From the NCBI GenBank assembly GCA_016235165.1, contig JACRLX010000022.1, positions 62,001 through 126,000 of the forward strand: 64,000 nt of DNA. Reading direction: 5' to 3'. Positions 1-7,227 of the stretch are shown here, in pieces. Numbering within the stretch: the stretch's first letter is position 1; every line of letters begins with the position of its first letter. Both the position numbers and the translations under genes were made by a program. The notes below the pieces were generated by a model. It saw nothing but the letters and a program-made list of their open reading frames with translations, did not search any database and was not told the DNA's origin. The DNA is from Rhodocyclales bacterium (GTDB lineage Bacteria; Pseudomonadota; Gammaproteobacteria; Burkholderiales; Rhodocyclaceae).

Positions 1-339
1 CCGAAGGAAGTTGTCGGCCGTGCCATGATGCTCTACGACATTCCTTATCCTGGCAATGCAGCGGCGATCAAGAACAAGGATTGGGGCATGGATCGCATCA
101 ACTTCCAGGGCTGGCCCTACCGTTCGGCCACCGAACTGGTGGTCAGCGATTTGAAGAAGACCATGATCACCGGCGACGCCGGTTTCCTGGAGAAGCTCGA
201 TCCCAAGTTCGTTGCCAACGACCTGGTCAATTACAGCTTCATCAAGAAGGCGTTGGACGCGAATCCGAAGTGGAAGAACGACCATAGCGTGCCGAAGTCC
301 GGCGATCCCTTCACCCGCACCGAAACCATCGTCCTATGA
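1..339 (+). CDS. ABC transporter substrate-binding protein, C-terminal part
   Basis: The reading frame is open from base 1, so the gene begins outside the window; about 112 residues remain. The stop overlaps the start of the first permease (ATGA), which marks translational coupling. The context of two SsuC/TauC-type permeases suggests a periplasmic binding protein of the nitrate/sulfonate/taurine (NMT1-like) class. The remaining sequence has no metal or cofactor motif and ends in a charged tail typical of the last helices of such proteins. The ligand cannot be deduced; the downstream sulfur genes hint at a sulfur compound, but that is inference. Confidence 0.6.
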   Translation, partial: PKEVVGRAMMLYDIPYPGNAAAIKNKDWGMDRINFQGWPYRSATELVVSDLKKTMITGDAGFLEKLDPKFVANDLVNYSFIKKALDANPKWKNDHSVPKSGDPFTRTETIVL

Positions 340-1181
340 GCAATCAAGCCACATCCGGAGCGGCCACGGCCGCTTCCGGTGTGACCGGCGGCGCGGGCGC
401 ACGCTATGCAATGGCGGCGTCCCGCGGTACCGCCAACTTCGTGCTCGGCCTGCTGATCCTCGCCGTACTGTGGGGGATAGGCGGTTACATGATTGCAAGC
501 AATCCGAAGACGGCCAACTTTTCCGGCTTCGGCTTGCTGCCTACGCTGCAAGCCTTCCCCGAGTTGTGGGACATGGGCAAGTTGCAGAAGGCGACTTACG
601 CCAGTGGCTATCGCCTTGCTTCGGGCATGCTGATTGCAATTCTGATCGGGGTGCCGCTGGGCATCCTCATGGGACGCGTGCAGTGGTTCCGCAAGCTCAG
701 CAACTCGCCCTTCCAGTTGCTGCGGATGATCAGCCCCCTGTCCTGGATGCCGATTGCGGTCCTGGTTTTTTCTTCCTGGGACGGTTCGATCGTTTTCCTG
801 GTGGCCTTTGCCTCGGTCTGGCCCGTGATGTACCAGACCGCAGCGGGACTGGCCAAGGTCGATCCTGCATGGTTCAAGGTGGCGCGCAATCTGGGTGCAA
901 GCCAGGCGCAAATGCTGACGCAAATCATCCTGCCGGCGATCAGCTTCGACATCTTTACCGGAATTCGGCTTGCGCTTGGCGTAGCCTGGGTGGTGCTGGT
1001 ACCGGCCGAGCTGCTGGGAGTGACGTCCGGCCTTGGCTATGCGATCAAGGATGCGCGTGAAACCCTGGCCTACGACCACCTGACGGCAATGGTGCTGACC
1101 ATCGGCATCATCGGTTATGCGCTCGATACCATCTGCGCACAGTTGATCAAGAAGTTCAGCTGGCATCGCGGAGACGTGTGA
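336..1181 (+). CDS. ABC transporter permease (SsuC/TauC-type), first copy
   Basis: Inner-membrane permease of 281 residues. It has a soluble N-terminal extension rich in Ala, Ser and Thr (about residues 1-30), a first membrane segment near 34-52, and the binding-protein-dependent transport domain from about 90 onward. The EAA-type loop that contacts the ATPase is visible near residues 172-200 (AKVDPAWFKVARNLGAS). It overlaps the binding-protein stop by four bases and is followed one base later by a close paralogue, so the pair probably forms a heterodimeric channel. No ATPase is in the window; it probably lies upstream. The substrate is unknown. Confidence 0.8.
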   Translation: MSNQATSGAATAASGVTGGAGARYAMAASRGTANFVLGLLILAVLWGIGGYMIASNPKTANFSGFGLLPTLQAFPELWDMGKLQKATYASGYRLASGMLIAILIGVPLGILMGRVQWFRKLSNSPFQLLRMISPLSWMPIAVLVFSSWDGSIVFLVAFASVWPVMYQTAAGLAKVDPAWFKVARNLGASQAQMLTQIILPAISFDIFTGIRLALGVAWVVLVPAELLGVTSGLGYAIKDARETLAYDHLTAMVLTIGIIGYALDTICAQLIKKFSWHRGDV

Positions 1182-1182
1182 G

Positions 1183-2007
1183 ATGAGTAGCAACGCAGCC
1201 ACGCTGGCAAACCCTTCAACGCAGTCGCGTTCTTCCGCCGCCTTGGGCAGTGCGGCTTCCGGCCTTGCTTACTTCGTGGCAGGCCTCGCAATCCTGATCG
1301 GATTGTGGTGGCTGGCGATCTATATTGCGACGAAGAACCCCGCTTTGTCACAGTTCGCCAACTTCGGACCGGTGCCCGCCTTCAAGGCCATACCCCATAT
1401 GTGGGACAACGGGCTGATTCCGAAGGCCTTGCAATCGAGCGGTTACCGGCTGGGCATGGGCCTGCTGATTGCGATCGCCATTGGGGTACCGATCGGCATC
1501 GTCATGGGGCGCAACAAGCGCTTCCGCGACTTGACCAATTCCCCGTTCCAGTTGATGCGCATGATCAGCCCCCTGTCCTGGGAGCCGATCGCCGTTATCG
1601 TGTTTGCCGGCTGGGATTCGGCCATCATTTTCCTGATTGCCATCGCCGCCGTGTGGCCAATCATGTTCTCGACCGCCGCTGGATTGGCCAAGGTTGATCC
1701 GGCATGGTTCAAGGTTGCCCGCAACCTTGGCGCCAAACCCTGGCAACTGGTGACCGAGATCATCATTCCAGCCATCATGTTCGACGTGGTCACGGGTATC
1801 CGGCTGGCTGTCGGCGTGGCCTGGATCGTGTTGGTGCCCGCCGAGTTTCTTGGCGTCACGTCCGGTTTCGGCTACACCATCGAGGATGCGCGCGAGTCGC
1901 TTGAGTATGAACACTTGATGGCCATGCTGCTGGTGATCGGTGCCGTCGGCTATGTACTCGACAGTATTTGCATGGTCTTGATCAAGCGCTATAGCTGGCA
2001 CCGCTAA
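1183..2007 (+). CDS. ABC transporter permease (SsuC/TauC-type), second copy
   Basis: A 274-residue inner-membrane permease clearly paralogous to the preceding gene. Both share the segments SGYRL, FRKL/FRDL..NSPFQL, MISPLSW, AKVDPAWFKVARNLGA and VLVPAE.LGVTSG. The start ATG lies one base after the previous stop, so the two are co-translated. A second permease in tandem, rather than a homodimeric one, is less usual for this family and points to a duplication with subsequent divergence. It belongs to the same transcription unit as the binding protein and probably the sulfur genes that follow. Substrate not assignable from sequence. Confidence 0.8.
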   Translation: MSSNAATLANPSTQSRSSAALGSAASGLAYFVAGLAILIGLWWLAIYIATKNPALSQFANFGPVPAFKAIPHMWDNGLIPKALQSSGYRLGMGLLIAIAIGVPIGIVMGRNKRFRDLTNSPFQLMRMISPLSWEPIAVIVFAGWDSAIIFLIAIAAVWPIMFSTAAGLAKVDPAWFKVARNLGAKPWQLVTEIIIPAIMFDVVTGIRLAVGVAWIVLVPAEFLGVTSGFGYTIEDARESLEYEHLMAMLLVIGAVGYVLDSICMVLIKRYSWHR

Positions 2008-2079
2008 GCACGGACTGCAACGACAACAAGCACGGAACTTGCCGCGGCATGCCCCCGGCCCCACAGGAGACAGGAATAC

Positions 2080-2466
2080 ATGGCAAAGAAGCTGCACATC
2101 GTATGCGTGTCAGGCACCAAGGAGAAGCTGCAAATGGCTTCGATGATCGCCTCGGTGGCCGCCGCCACGGGCGACGAGGTTTCGGTATTCTTTTCGATGA
2201 ATGCGGTCAAGTACTTCATCAAGGGCAATACCGACGAAGCGCCGGCCGAGGGGGATTTCGGCCAGCTGCTCGGCAAGGGCGTGCCCCCGTTTCGCCAGCT
2301 TTTCCAGCATGCGGCGGAGCTGGGTGATGCCTCGCTCCTGCCTTGCTCGATGGCCCTCGATTTGCTGAAGATCAGCCATGACGATCTTGACCCCACGTTT
2401 GGTCCACCCACGGGACTGACCAAGTTTCTCAGCGATGCAGAAGGCGCCCAGCTGCTTTCTTTCTGA
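2080..2466 (+). CDS. DsrE-family sulfur-carrier-like protein
   Basis: Small cytoplasmic protein of 128 residues with the DsrE/DsrF fold signature: an N-terminal KKLHIVCVSGT strand, an alternating alpha/beta pattern, and a single conserved-type cysteine in the segment LPCSMALDLL near residue 90. DsrE-like proteins of this sort relay persulfide sulfur and often sit next to TusA, as here. A ribosome site (caggagacagg) precedes the ATG. It lies between the ABC permeases and TusA in one + strand unit. The exact subfamily (DsrE2/DsrE3) was not settled by eye. Confidence 0.75.
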   Translation: MAKKLHIVCVSGTKEKLQMASMIASVAAATGDEVSVFFSMNAVKYFIKGNTDEAPAEGDFGQLLGKGVPPFRQLFQHAAELGDASLLPCSMALDLLKISHDDLDPTFGPPTGLTKFLSDAEGAQLLSF

Positions 2467-2509
2467 TTTGCGCCACACCGTAACCGAAAATCCCAAGGAG
2501 GTTCCCCAA

Positions 2510-2740
2510 ATGAGTGTTACCAAGACGATCGACGCACGCGACACCTTCTGCCCCGGGCCGCTGATGGAGCTGATTTCCTACATGAAACACGCCACGGTGG
2601 GTGATGTGGTCGAACTCCTGTCCACCGACAGTGGTTCGGCCAACGATATTCCCGAGTGGGTAAAAAAGGTCGGCCATGAAATGGTCGGCACCGAGCAGGT
2701 GGAAGGTGTCTGGCACCTCAAGGTGCGCAAGGCGAAATGA
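2510..2740 (+). CDS. tusA: TusA/SirA-like sulfur carrier
   Basis: A 76-residue protein of the TusA family, which carries sulfur as a cysteine persulfide between sulfur enzymes. The hallmark Cys-Pro-Gly-Pro motif (DTFCPGPLMEL) is at residues 14-17 and is followed by the usual compact alpha/beta fold. An upstream in-frame ATG exists, but the start at 2510 is chosen because AAGGAG lies nine bases before it and it gives the family's usual length. The neighbouring DsrE-like protein and SQR-like flavoprotein suggest dedicated persulfide trafficking rather than general tRNA thiolation. Confidence 0.85.
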   Translation: MSVTKTIDARDTFCPGPLMELISYMKHATVGDVVELLSTDSGSANDIPEWVKKVGHEMVGTEQVEGVWHLKVRKAK

Positions 2741-2810
2741 CATCGGTCGGGCGTGGAACCGGCTGCGATCAGGGACAGAAGCAACAGGACATAATGGACA
2801 GGAGGAAGCA

Positions 2811-3944
2811 ATGAGGATCTTAGTCGTTGGTGGCGGAACTGCCGGCACCATCATCGCCAACAATCTGGCGCGTCGCCTGGGGCCCGAGACCCGTGCCGGC
2901 AAGGTGCGCATCACCATGCTTTCGGCTACCGACCGTCACATGTACCAGCCTGGCCTGCTCTATGTCGCATTCGGCCAGATGGCGCCCGATCAGCTTTACC
3001 GCGACCAGGCCAGCCTGCTGGAGCCCAATATCGAGTTCCACGTCGATCCGGTCAAGCAATTCAAGCCGGACCGGAATCAGGTCGTTACCGAAGCCGGCAA
3101 GACCCATGAGTACGATGTCATGGTGATCGCCACCGGATCGCGCATGGTGCCGGACGAAACCCCTGGCCTGACCGAAGGCGCGGAGTTCTTCTATACCGAA
3201 GCCTCGGCGGTCAAGATGTACAAAGCCCTGCGTGAATTCCAGGGGGGGCGCGTCGCCGTAGCAGTCGGCGTTCCGCACAAATGCCCGATTGCCCCGGTCG
3301 AGGTGATGTTTTCGCTCAATGACTACTTCAAGGCGCGCGGCATCCGCGACAAGGTGCAGCTCAAGTACCACTACCCGATCGGCCGCATCCACACCATCGA
3401 AAACGTCGCCAAATGGGCCAAGCCCGAGTTCGACAAGATTGGTGTCGAGTACGAGACACTGTTCAACATCAAGGAAGTCGATGCCAAGAACAAGATCCTC
3501 AAGAGCGAGGAAGGCACCGAGGTCAACTACGACATGCTGATCGTGATTCCCCAGCATCGCGGCATGGAAGTCATCGAACGCGACAACATGGGCCAGGGCG
3601 GCTGGATACCCACCGACCGCTACAAGCTGACCATGAATGGACACGACAATGTCTATGTGGTTGGCGACACCACCAACCTGCCGGTGAGCAAGACCGGTTC
3701 GGCGGCCCATTTCCAGGCCGAAGTCGTGGCCGAGAACATTGCGTCCATCGTCAAGATCGGGGCACCGGTAAGGGACTATGACGGAAAGGTATACTGCTTC
3801 ATCGAGGCGGGGCACGAAAAGGCCACCTATGCCATGTTCAATTACCTGAACCCGCCCGACCTCAAGCCGCCATCCAAGCCCATGCACTGGTTCAAGCTTT
3901 CCTACAACCAGATGTACTGGACCAGCGTTCGCGGCTTACTCTGA
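2811..3944 (+). CDS. FAD-dependent sulfide:quinone-reductase-like oxidoreductase
   Basis: A 377-residue flavoprotein with an N-terminal dinucleotide-binding GGGTAG loop (residues 7-12), an ATG motif near 107 and a C-terminal FAD-binding VYVVGD segment near 281-286. It resembles sulfide:quinone reductases: Cys158 sits in PHKCPIAP, and a second cysteine, Cys329, lies near the C-terminus (VYCFIEAG). These are the two cysteine positions expected for persulfide chemistry. GGAGGAAGC directly upstream supports the start at 2811. It lies between tusA and a DUF1641 gene; such flavoproteins are often found with DUF1641. The substrate could be sulfide or a protein persulfide; quinone as acceptor is inferred from family. 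Confidence 0.75.
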   Translation: MRILVVGGGTAGTIIANNLARRLGPETRAGKVRITMLSATDRHMYQPGLLYVAFGQMAPDQLYRDQASLLEPNIEFHVDPVKQFKPDRNQVVTEAGKTHEYDVMVIATGSRMVPDETPGLTEGAEFFYTEASAVKMYKALREFQGGRVAVAVGVPHKCPIAPVEVMFSLNDYFKARGIRDKVQLKYHYPIGRIHTIENVAKWAKPEFDKIGVEYETLFNIKEVDAKNKILKSEEGTEVNYDMLIVIPQHRGMEVIERDNMGQGGWIPTDRYKLTMNGHDNVYVVGDTTNLPVSKTGSAAHFQAEVVAENIASIVKIGAPVRDYDGKVYCFIEAGHEKATYAMFNYLNPPDLKPPSKPMHWFKLSYNQMYWTSVRGLL

Positions 3945-3956
3945 AGAGACCGAATC

Positions 3957-4391
3957 ATGACCACCCAGAACGAAACGCCCATGACGAACTTCAACGAAAG
4001 CGATTTGCAGCGCCTGGTGGAGTTCGCCCAGCTCGTCACCTCGGCCCAGGACGCGATGAACGACGATATCGTCAATCGCCTGGCTTCGACCTTGAGCGAG
4101 GGCATCAACATGCTCGATCGCCTGACGCGCAACCACGGCTTGCTGCACCTGTTGCGCGAGATGGACAGGCCGGAAAACCAGTGTTTCCTGATCTGCATGT
4201 CGAATGCCTTTACCGAGGCCAGCCGCGAGCTCGCCACCACTCCGCCGACAGGCGGCGGCATTGGCGGCCTGATCAAGCTGATCAGCGATCCAGGAACGCA
4301 GGAGGGCTTGCGCCTCCTGGCTTTGGTGGCCTCGCGCATGAGCAACGGTTTGCGCGATTTGCATCGGCGCGGTTTGGGCAGCTGTACCTGA
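3957..4391 (+). CDS. DUF1641 family protein
   Basis: A 144-residue, mostly helical soluble protein with the DUF1641 pattern: an N-terminal helix pair, a mid-protein stretch of Leu/Arg helices and a Gly-rich GGGIGGLIKL.SDP segment near residues 99-113. DUF1641 proteins have no established biochemical role but commonly accompany FAD oxidoreductases or formate dehydrogenases. Here it begins 12 bases after the SQR-like gene and ends the operon, 21 bases before a strong hairpin. An internal ATG at 3981 is a possible alternative start. It may be an accessory subunit of the flavoprotein. Confidence 0.7.
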   Translation: MTTQNETPMTNFNESDLQRLVEFAQLVTSAQDAMNDDIVNRLASTLSEGINMLDRLTRNHGLLHLLREMDRPENQCFLICMSNAFTEASRELATTPPTGGGIGGLIKLISDPGTQEGLRLLALVASRMSNGLRDLHRRGLGSCT

Positions 4392-4412
4392 GCCGGCAAG
4401 CCGTGGAAGTGC

Positions 4413-4450
4413 AAACAGAACGGCCACCCAAGCGGGTGGCCGTTCTGTTT
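4413..4450. terminator. Strong hairpin terminator after the sulfur operon
   Basis: A perfect 17 bp inverted repeat (4413-4429 and 4434-4450) with a four-base AAGC loop. The arms begin with AAACAGAA and end with TTCTGTTT. It separates the DUF1641 gene from napF. The flanking A and T runs are short, so termination could act in either direction. Confidence 0.75.
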
Positions 4451-4458
4451 GCTACCGG

Positions 4459-4464
4459 TACAAT
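4459..4464 (+). promoter_or_regulatory. Probable -10 element of napF giving a leaderless mRNA
   Basis: TACAAT lies so that a transcript starting seven bases downstream would begin at the A of the napF ATG (4471). No purine-rich ribosome site lies between. The 15 bases TACAATCGATCCATG recur exactly at 16749-16763 before another gene. No convincing -35 box is seen. Confidence 0.45.
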
Positions 4465-4470
4465 CGATCC

Positions 4471-4944
4471 ATGGTCAGTCGCCGCAATTTTCTGCGCGGA
4501 AATTTCAAGTCAACGGCGCCGCCGTTGCGTCCGCCTTGGGCACTCGCGGAACATCTGTTCATCAGGGCCTGTACCCGTTGTGGCGCTTGTGCCCCGGTTT
4601 GCCCGACCCGGATCATCTCGATCCAGTCGGGATTTCCGGAAATCGATTTCAAGCGCGGCGAATGCACTTTCTGCGGAGCGTGCGCCGAGGCTTGCCGCGA
4701 AGGCGCGCTTCAGGACAGCGAGTTGCAGCTTTGGCCCTGGGCGGTCAAGGCACAGGCAGGGCGGGACTGCCTGGCGAGACGCGGTGTCGAATGTCGTGTT
4801 TGCGGCGATCAATGCGGTGTCGGGGCGATACGCTTCAGCCCGCGCGTCGGCGGTCCGCCGGAACCCGACATCGACAGCAATGCCTGCACCGGATGCGGCG
4901 CCTGCGTGGCACCGTGTCCGGCGGCGGCGATTGTTATTGCTTGA
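4471..4944 (+). CDS. napF: NapF-type ferredoxin
   Basis: Cytoplasmic polyferredoxin of 157 residues associated with periplasmic nitrate reductase, thought to help mature NapA. It opens with an Arg-rich SRRNFLRG segment and carries three clusters of cysteines in CxxCxxCxxxCP-like spacing: CTRCGACAPVCP near residue 34, CTFCGACAEACR near 66, and CTGCGACVAPCP near the C-terminus. A further cysteine-rich segment (CRVCGDQCGVG) lies between. It is transcribed towards napB and overlaps that gene's 3' end by 11 bases. It is therefore separated from the rest of the nap operon and has its own probable promoter. Confidence 0.88.
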   Translation: MVSRRNFLRGNFKSTAPPLRPPWALAEHLFIRACTRCGACAPVCPTRIISIQSGFPEIDFKRGECTFCGACAEACREGALQDSELQLWPWAVKAQAGRDCLARRGVECRVCGDQCGVGAIRFSPRVGGPPEPDIDSNACTGCGACVAPCPAAAIVIA

Positions 4945-5368
4945 TGTTGCCGACGAAGCGGTTTTCGACCAGCGCCGGCGCATCAACCTGAGGTACGTGG
5001 CACTGGGTGCAGTTGTGGCGTGAAGGATCGAAGGCCTTGGTGGCGGCGACGAAATGGCTATCGCCGAGCTTGGGCGCATTTTTCTTCACGTAATTTTCGC
5101 TTCCGTGACAATCAAGGCACTGATTTTCGGCCAGGGTGACTTCGTCAAAGTTTTCCACCGCGTGAGGGATCACCGGCGGTTGCGTGCTGAAAGTGCGCGC
5201 AACCAGCGGTTGCGTGCCGGGACGCTTGCCGGCATAGACCATGGCCTCGGGCGCCTTGTCAGGCGCCGCGACATCGGCGCCGCGCATCGAAACCAGCGGT
5301 TCGTAACTGGCGCAACCGACGATGGCGGTCAGCAGCGAAGCCAGAAGGATGGTGGCGGTTTTCTTCAT
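4934..5368 (-). CDS. napB: NapB, dihaem cytochrome subunit of periplasmic nitrate reductase
   Basis: A 144-residue c-type cytochrome that passes electrons from NapGH-derived donors to NapA. Two haem sites are visible, CLDCH at residues 84-88 and CTQCH at 120-124, with distal-ligand histidines nearby (for example in HFVAA). The N-terminus is a short hydrophobic export signal ending in AIVGC, which fits a lipobox with Cys19. NapB is normally a soluble periplasmic protein, so lipid anchoring here would be unusual and is only a prediction. It is the last gene of napDAGHB and converges on napF. Confidence 0.9.
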   Translation of the reverse strand: MKKTATILLASLLTAIVGCASYEPLVSMRGADVAAPDKAPEAMVYAGKRPGTQPLVARTFSTQPPVIPHAVENFDEVTLAENQCLDCHGSENYVKKNAPKLGDSHFVAATKAFDPSRHNCTQCHVPQVDAPALVENRFVGNIKQ

Positions 5369-5399
5369 GATGGACTCCCCAGACGAGATTCGATGATGG

Positions 5400-6305
5400 T
5401 TATTTCGGTGCCGCTGACGCGACTCCGGCTACAGGTACCACGGTAGAGTTGAAGCGGGTGCCGAAGGCGAACACATCCTTCGAACAGATATCTATGCAGC
5501 GGCCGCAGTTGGTACAGTTGGTTTCCAGGATCACGGGAGGTGCTCCGTCGATCGCCTTCAGCGCCGGGCGGATTACCTGCGGCTCGGGACAGACGGCGAA
5601 GCAGTCCATGCAGTCGTTGCATGCGCTCCGCGCCGGCAGCTTGACGCGCGTCAGCGAGAAACTTCCGATCAGGCTGTAGAAGGCACCGACCGGGCAGAGG
5701 TGGCCGCACCAGCCGTGGCGCATGACGAACAGGTCGAAAAGGAACACCGCCAGCAGCACCGCCCAAGCCAGGCCCATGCCGAAGATCAGGCCGCGATGCG
5801 CCATCGACACCGGATTCACCATCTCCCAGGCGATGCTGCCGGTGACTGTCGCGACGACCAGCGTCATGCCCAGCATCCAGTAGCGCGTCGGCCGGCTGAT
5901 ATGGGCGCTGCCTTTCAAGCCCAGTCGTACCCGTAGCCAGTAAGCGAAATCCGTCACCAGATTGACCGGGCAAACCCAGGAACAGTAGGCACGGCCGCCG
6001 ACCAGCAGGTAGAGCAGCAGCACGATGGCCGCACCCGTGAGCGCCAGCTTTTCCGGCACCTGCCTTGCCAGCAGCGACTGCGCGATGACATAGGGATCGG
6101 CCAGCGGCAGCACGTTCAGCGTGTAGCTGAAATTCAGGTTGCCCTTGACGATCCAGATGCCGAACCAGGGACCGAGCAGGAACAGCAGCAGGATACCGAG
6201 CTGGCTGGCGCGGCGCAGTAGCAGCCACTTGTGCGCGGCCAGCCAGCCCTTGGCGGCAATTGCTTCGGCGCCGGGACGCAGGATAGGCTTTGCCGGCGCG
6301 CTCAC
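5400..6305 (-). CDS. napH: NapH, quinol dehydrogenase membrane component
   Basis: A 301-residue inner-membrane iron-sulfur protein that oxidises quinol for nitrate reduction together with NapG. Membrane helices lie around residues 32-52, 85-105, 145-165 and 180-200. Cys-containing loops AYCSWVCPV and WCGHLCPVG are typical of NapH. The C-terminus carries two 4Fe-4S motifs, CNDCMDCFAVCP and CTNCGRCIDICS, on the cytoplasmic side. The start is GTG, overlapping the napG stop (GTGA). No napC is present, so NapGH is the likely only quinol route to NapB in this locus. Confidence 0.9.
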   Translation of the reverse strand: MSAPAKPILRPGAEAIAAKGWLAAHKWLLLRRASQLGILLLFLLGPWFGIWIVKGNLNFSYTLNVLPLADPYVIAQSLLARQVPEKLALTGAAIVLLLYLLVGGRAYCSWVCPVNLVTDFAYWLRVRLGLKGSAHISRPTRYWMLGMTLVVATVTGSIAWEMVNPVSMAHRGLIFGMGLAWAVLLAVFLFDLFVMRHGWCGHLCPVGAFYSLIGSFSLTRVKLPARSACNDCMDCFAVCPEPQVIRPALKAIDGAPPVILETNCTNCGRCIDICSKDVFAFGTRFNSTVVPVAGVASAAPK

Positions 6306-7168
6306 AGCTTGCCTCCCTGCAAGGCCTTGGGCAATCCGGTCGCGCTACCCGGGGCGGCACCGGAAGTCGGCGCTGGCGGTACGGCGTCGGAGGAAAGGCC
6401 CTTGCCGCTCTCATACGTCATGCCCTCCGGCATGTTGTAGCGGTGCTCGATATCGGGTGCTACCAGGCTGCCGCCGGCCTTTTCCTTTTCCACCCAGCCC
6501 AGCCGGTAATGCGAACTGAGTTGCCCCTTGGCCATGTAAAGCGGGAAAACCTTGATCGCGGCGATTTCGGTGGGGCAGGCCTTCTCGCATTTGCCACAGC
6601 CGGTGCAGTGGTCGGAGTGCACCACGGGTATGAACAGGGTGTGCTTGCCCGTCCGGGCATTGGTTTGCGGTTCGAGCGTGATCGCCTTGTCGATCACCGG
6701 ACAAACCCGATAGCAAATGTCGCAGCGCAGGCCGAGGAAGTTGAGGCAGGTCTCGTGGTCCACCAGCACCGCGAGACCCATTTTCGACTTGTTGATGTCT
6801 TTCAGCGCGTGGTCGAGCGCTCCCGTGGGACACGCCTTGACGCAGGGAATGTCCTCGCACATTTCGCAGGGCGCCTGACGCGCGACGAAATAGGGCGTAC
6901 CGGTGGACAAGGGTTGTTCCGGCTTGGCGAGGTGCAGGATGTTGAATGGGCAATCGCGCACGCACATGCCGCAACGGATGCAGGCCGCCGAGAAATCCGT
7001 CTCCGCCAGTGCTCCGGGCGGGCGGATGGCGGCCGGGGGCAGCGCCCTGGCATGACGCGCGTAAAGCCCCACACCCAGTCCCAAGAGACCGACACCGCAG
7101 GCCATGCGCGCCGTGCCGGCGAGGAACTGCCGCCGCGCCGCGGTGCTGGGCTTGGATTCCGTGTCCAT
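6302..7168 (-). CDS. napG: NapG, periplasmic ferredoxin of the quinol dehydrogenase
   Basis: A 288-residue exported ferredoxin. A twin-arginine signal (ARRQFLAG) is followed by a hydrophobic stretch and an AxA-like end near residue 43. Four 4Fe-4S binding segments follow: CIRCGMCVRDCP, CEMCEDIPCVKACP, CDICYRVCP and CTGCGKCEKACP. With NapH it moves electrons from quinol to NapB and NapA. The C-terminal tail of about 50 residues is rich in Pro, Ala and Gly and lacks cofactors. It is translationally coupled to napH and 59 bases downstream of napA. Confidence 0.9.
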   Translation of the reverse strand: MDTESKPSTAARRQFLAGTARMACGVGLLGLGVGLYARHARALPPAAIRPPGALAETDFSAACIRCGMCVRDCPFNILHLAKPEQPLSTGTPYFVARQAPCEMCEDIPCVKACPTGALDHALKDINKSKMGLAVLVDHETCLNFLGLRCDICYRVCPVIDKAITLEPQTNARTGKHTLFIPVVHSDHCTGCGKCEKACPTEIAAIKVFPLYMAKGQLSSHYRLGWVEKEKAGGSLVAPDIEHRYNMPEGMTYESGKGLSSDAVPPAPTSGAAPGSATGLPKALQGGKL

Positions 7169-7227
7169 GATTCGCGACCGGGGAGCGCAAGCGCTTCACC
7201 ACTCCCCGCTACTCCCGTTCAATCCGC

